Shown here: positions 44,731 to 44,802 of the stretch, one piece after another
Numbering within the stretch: the first letter of the stretch is position 1
How the letters are laid out: the number at the start of each line of letters is the position of its first letter
The notes under the pieces: model-generated
What the model was told of the DNA's origin: nothing
The model's database searches: none
What the model saw: only the letters and a program-made list of their open reading frames with translations
Origin: Candidatus Moraniibacteriota bacterium
Lineage (GTDB): Bacteria > Patescibacteriota > Minisyncoccia > Moranbacterales > UBA1568
Direction of reading: 5' to 3'
Assembly: GCA_903854995.1 (NCBI GenBank)
Contig: CAINXS010000087.1
Location: 1 to 44,802 of the forward strand
Length of the DNA: 44,802 nucleotides
Program-made: the position numbers and the translations under genes

Positions 44731-44802
44731 TCGTAATCAGAAACCCGTATGCAAAAACCATATACCCGCCTCTCCGACGCCGAACGGGAGGAAATCAGTA
44801 TC

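Overview
About 44.8 kb of a moderately GC-rich bacterial chromosome. It looks like a Candidate Phyla Radiation/Patescibacteria genome: compact gene set, a TraG/VirD4-type ATPase next to giant coiled-coil proteins, a Lys-rich mini-histone and small GIY-YIG nucleases (taxonomy is inference). Core genes recognised: rpmG, tsf, rpsB, rpmE, prfA-prmC, ftsQ-like, holB-like, mreB, murA, murD, trxB-like, gap-fba-tpiA-galT, parB-parA, folD-like, uppP, HIT, DEDDh exonuclease and a GlcG/HbpS-like protein, plus several glycosyltransferases. There are six intact tRNAs: Glu-CTC, Trp-CCA, Thr-GGT, Tyr-GTA, Thr-TGT and Leu-CAA. The best candidate for an undescribed system is at 2.6-4.1 kb. There, two small GIY-YIG nuclease genes have independently invaded an old tRNA/rpmG cluster. 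Each sits directly 5' of an intact tRNA (Trp, Tyr) and is preceded by a broken copy of the same tRNA, whose T-loop region is interrupted or replaced by GC-rich palindromes at the same motif (CGA[A/T]TCC). I read this as [broken tRNA copy + palindrome]-[GIY-YIG ORF]-[regenerated tRNA], a possible minimal tRNA-targeting mobile/homing unit. A second recurring pattern is a set of long imperfect intergenic hairpins built from locus-specific short 'words' (e.g. AACTGACAACTTACAAC). A related low-complexity word array is inserted in frame inside one glycosyltransferase gene. All calls are from reading sequence and ORF translations; no searches were run.
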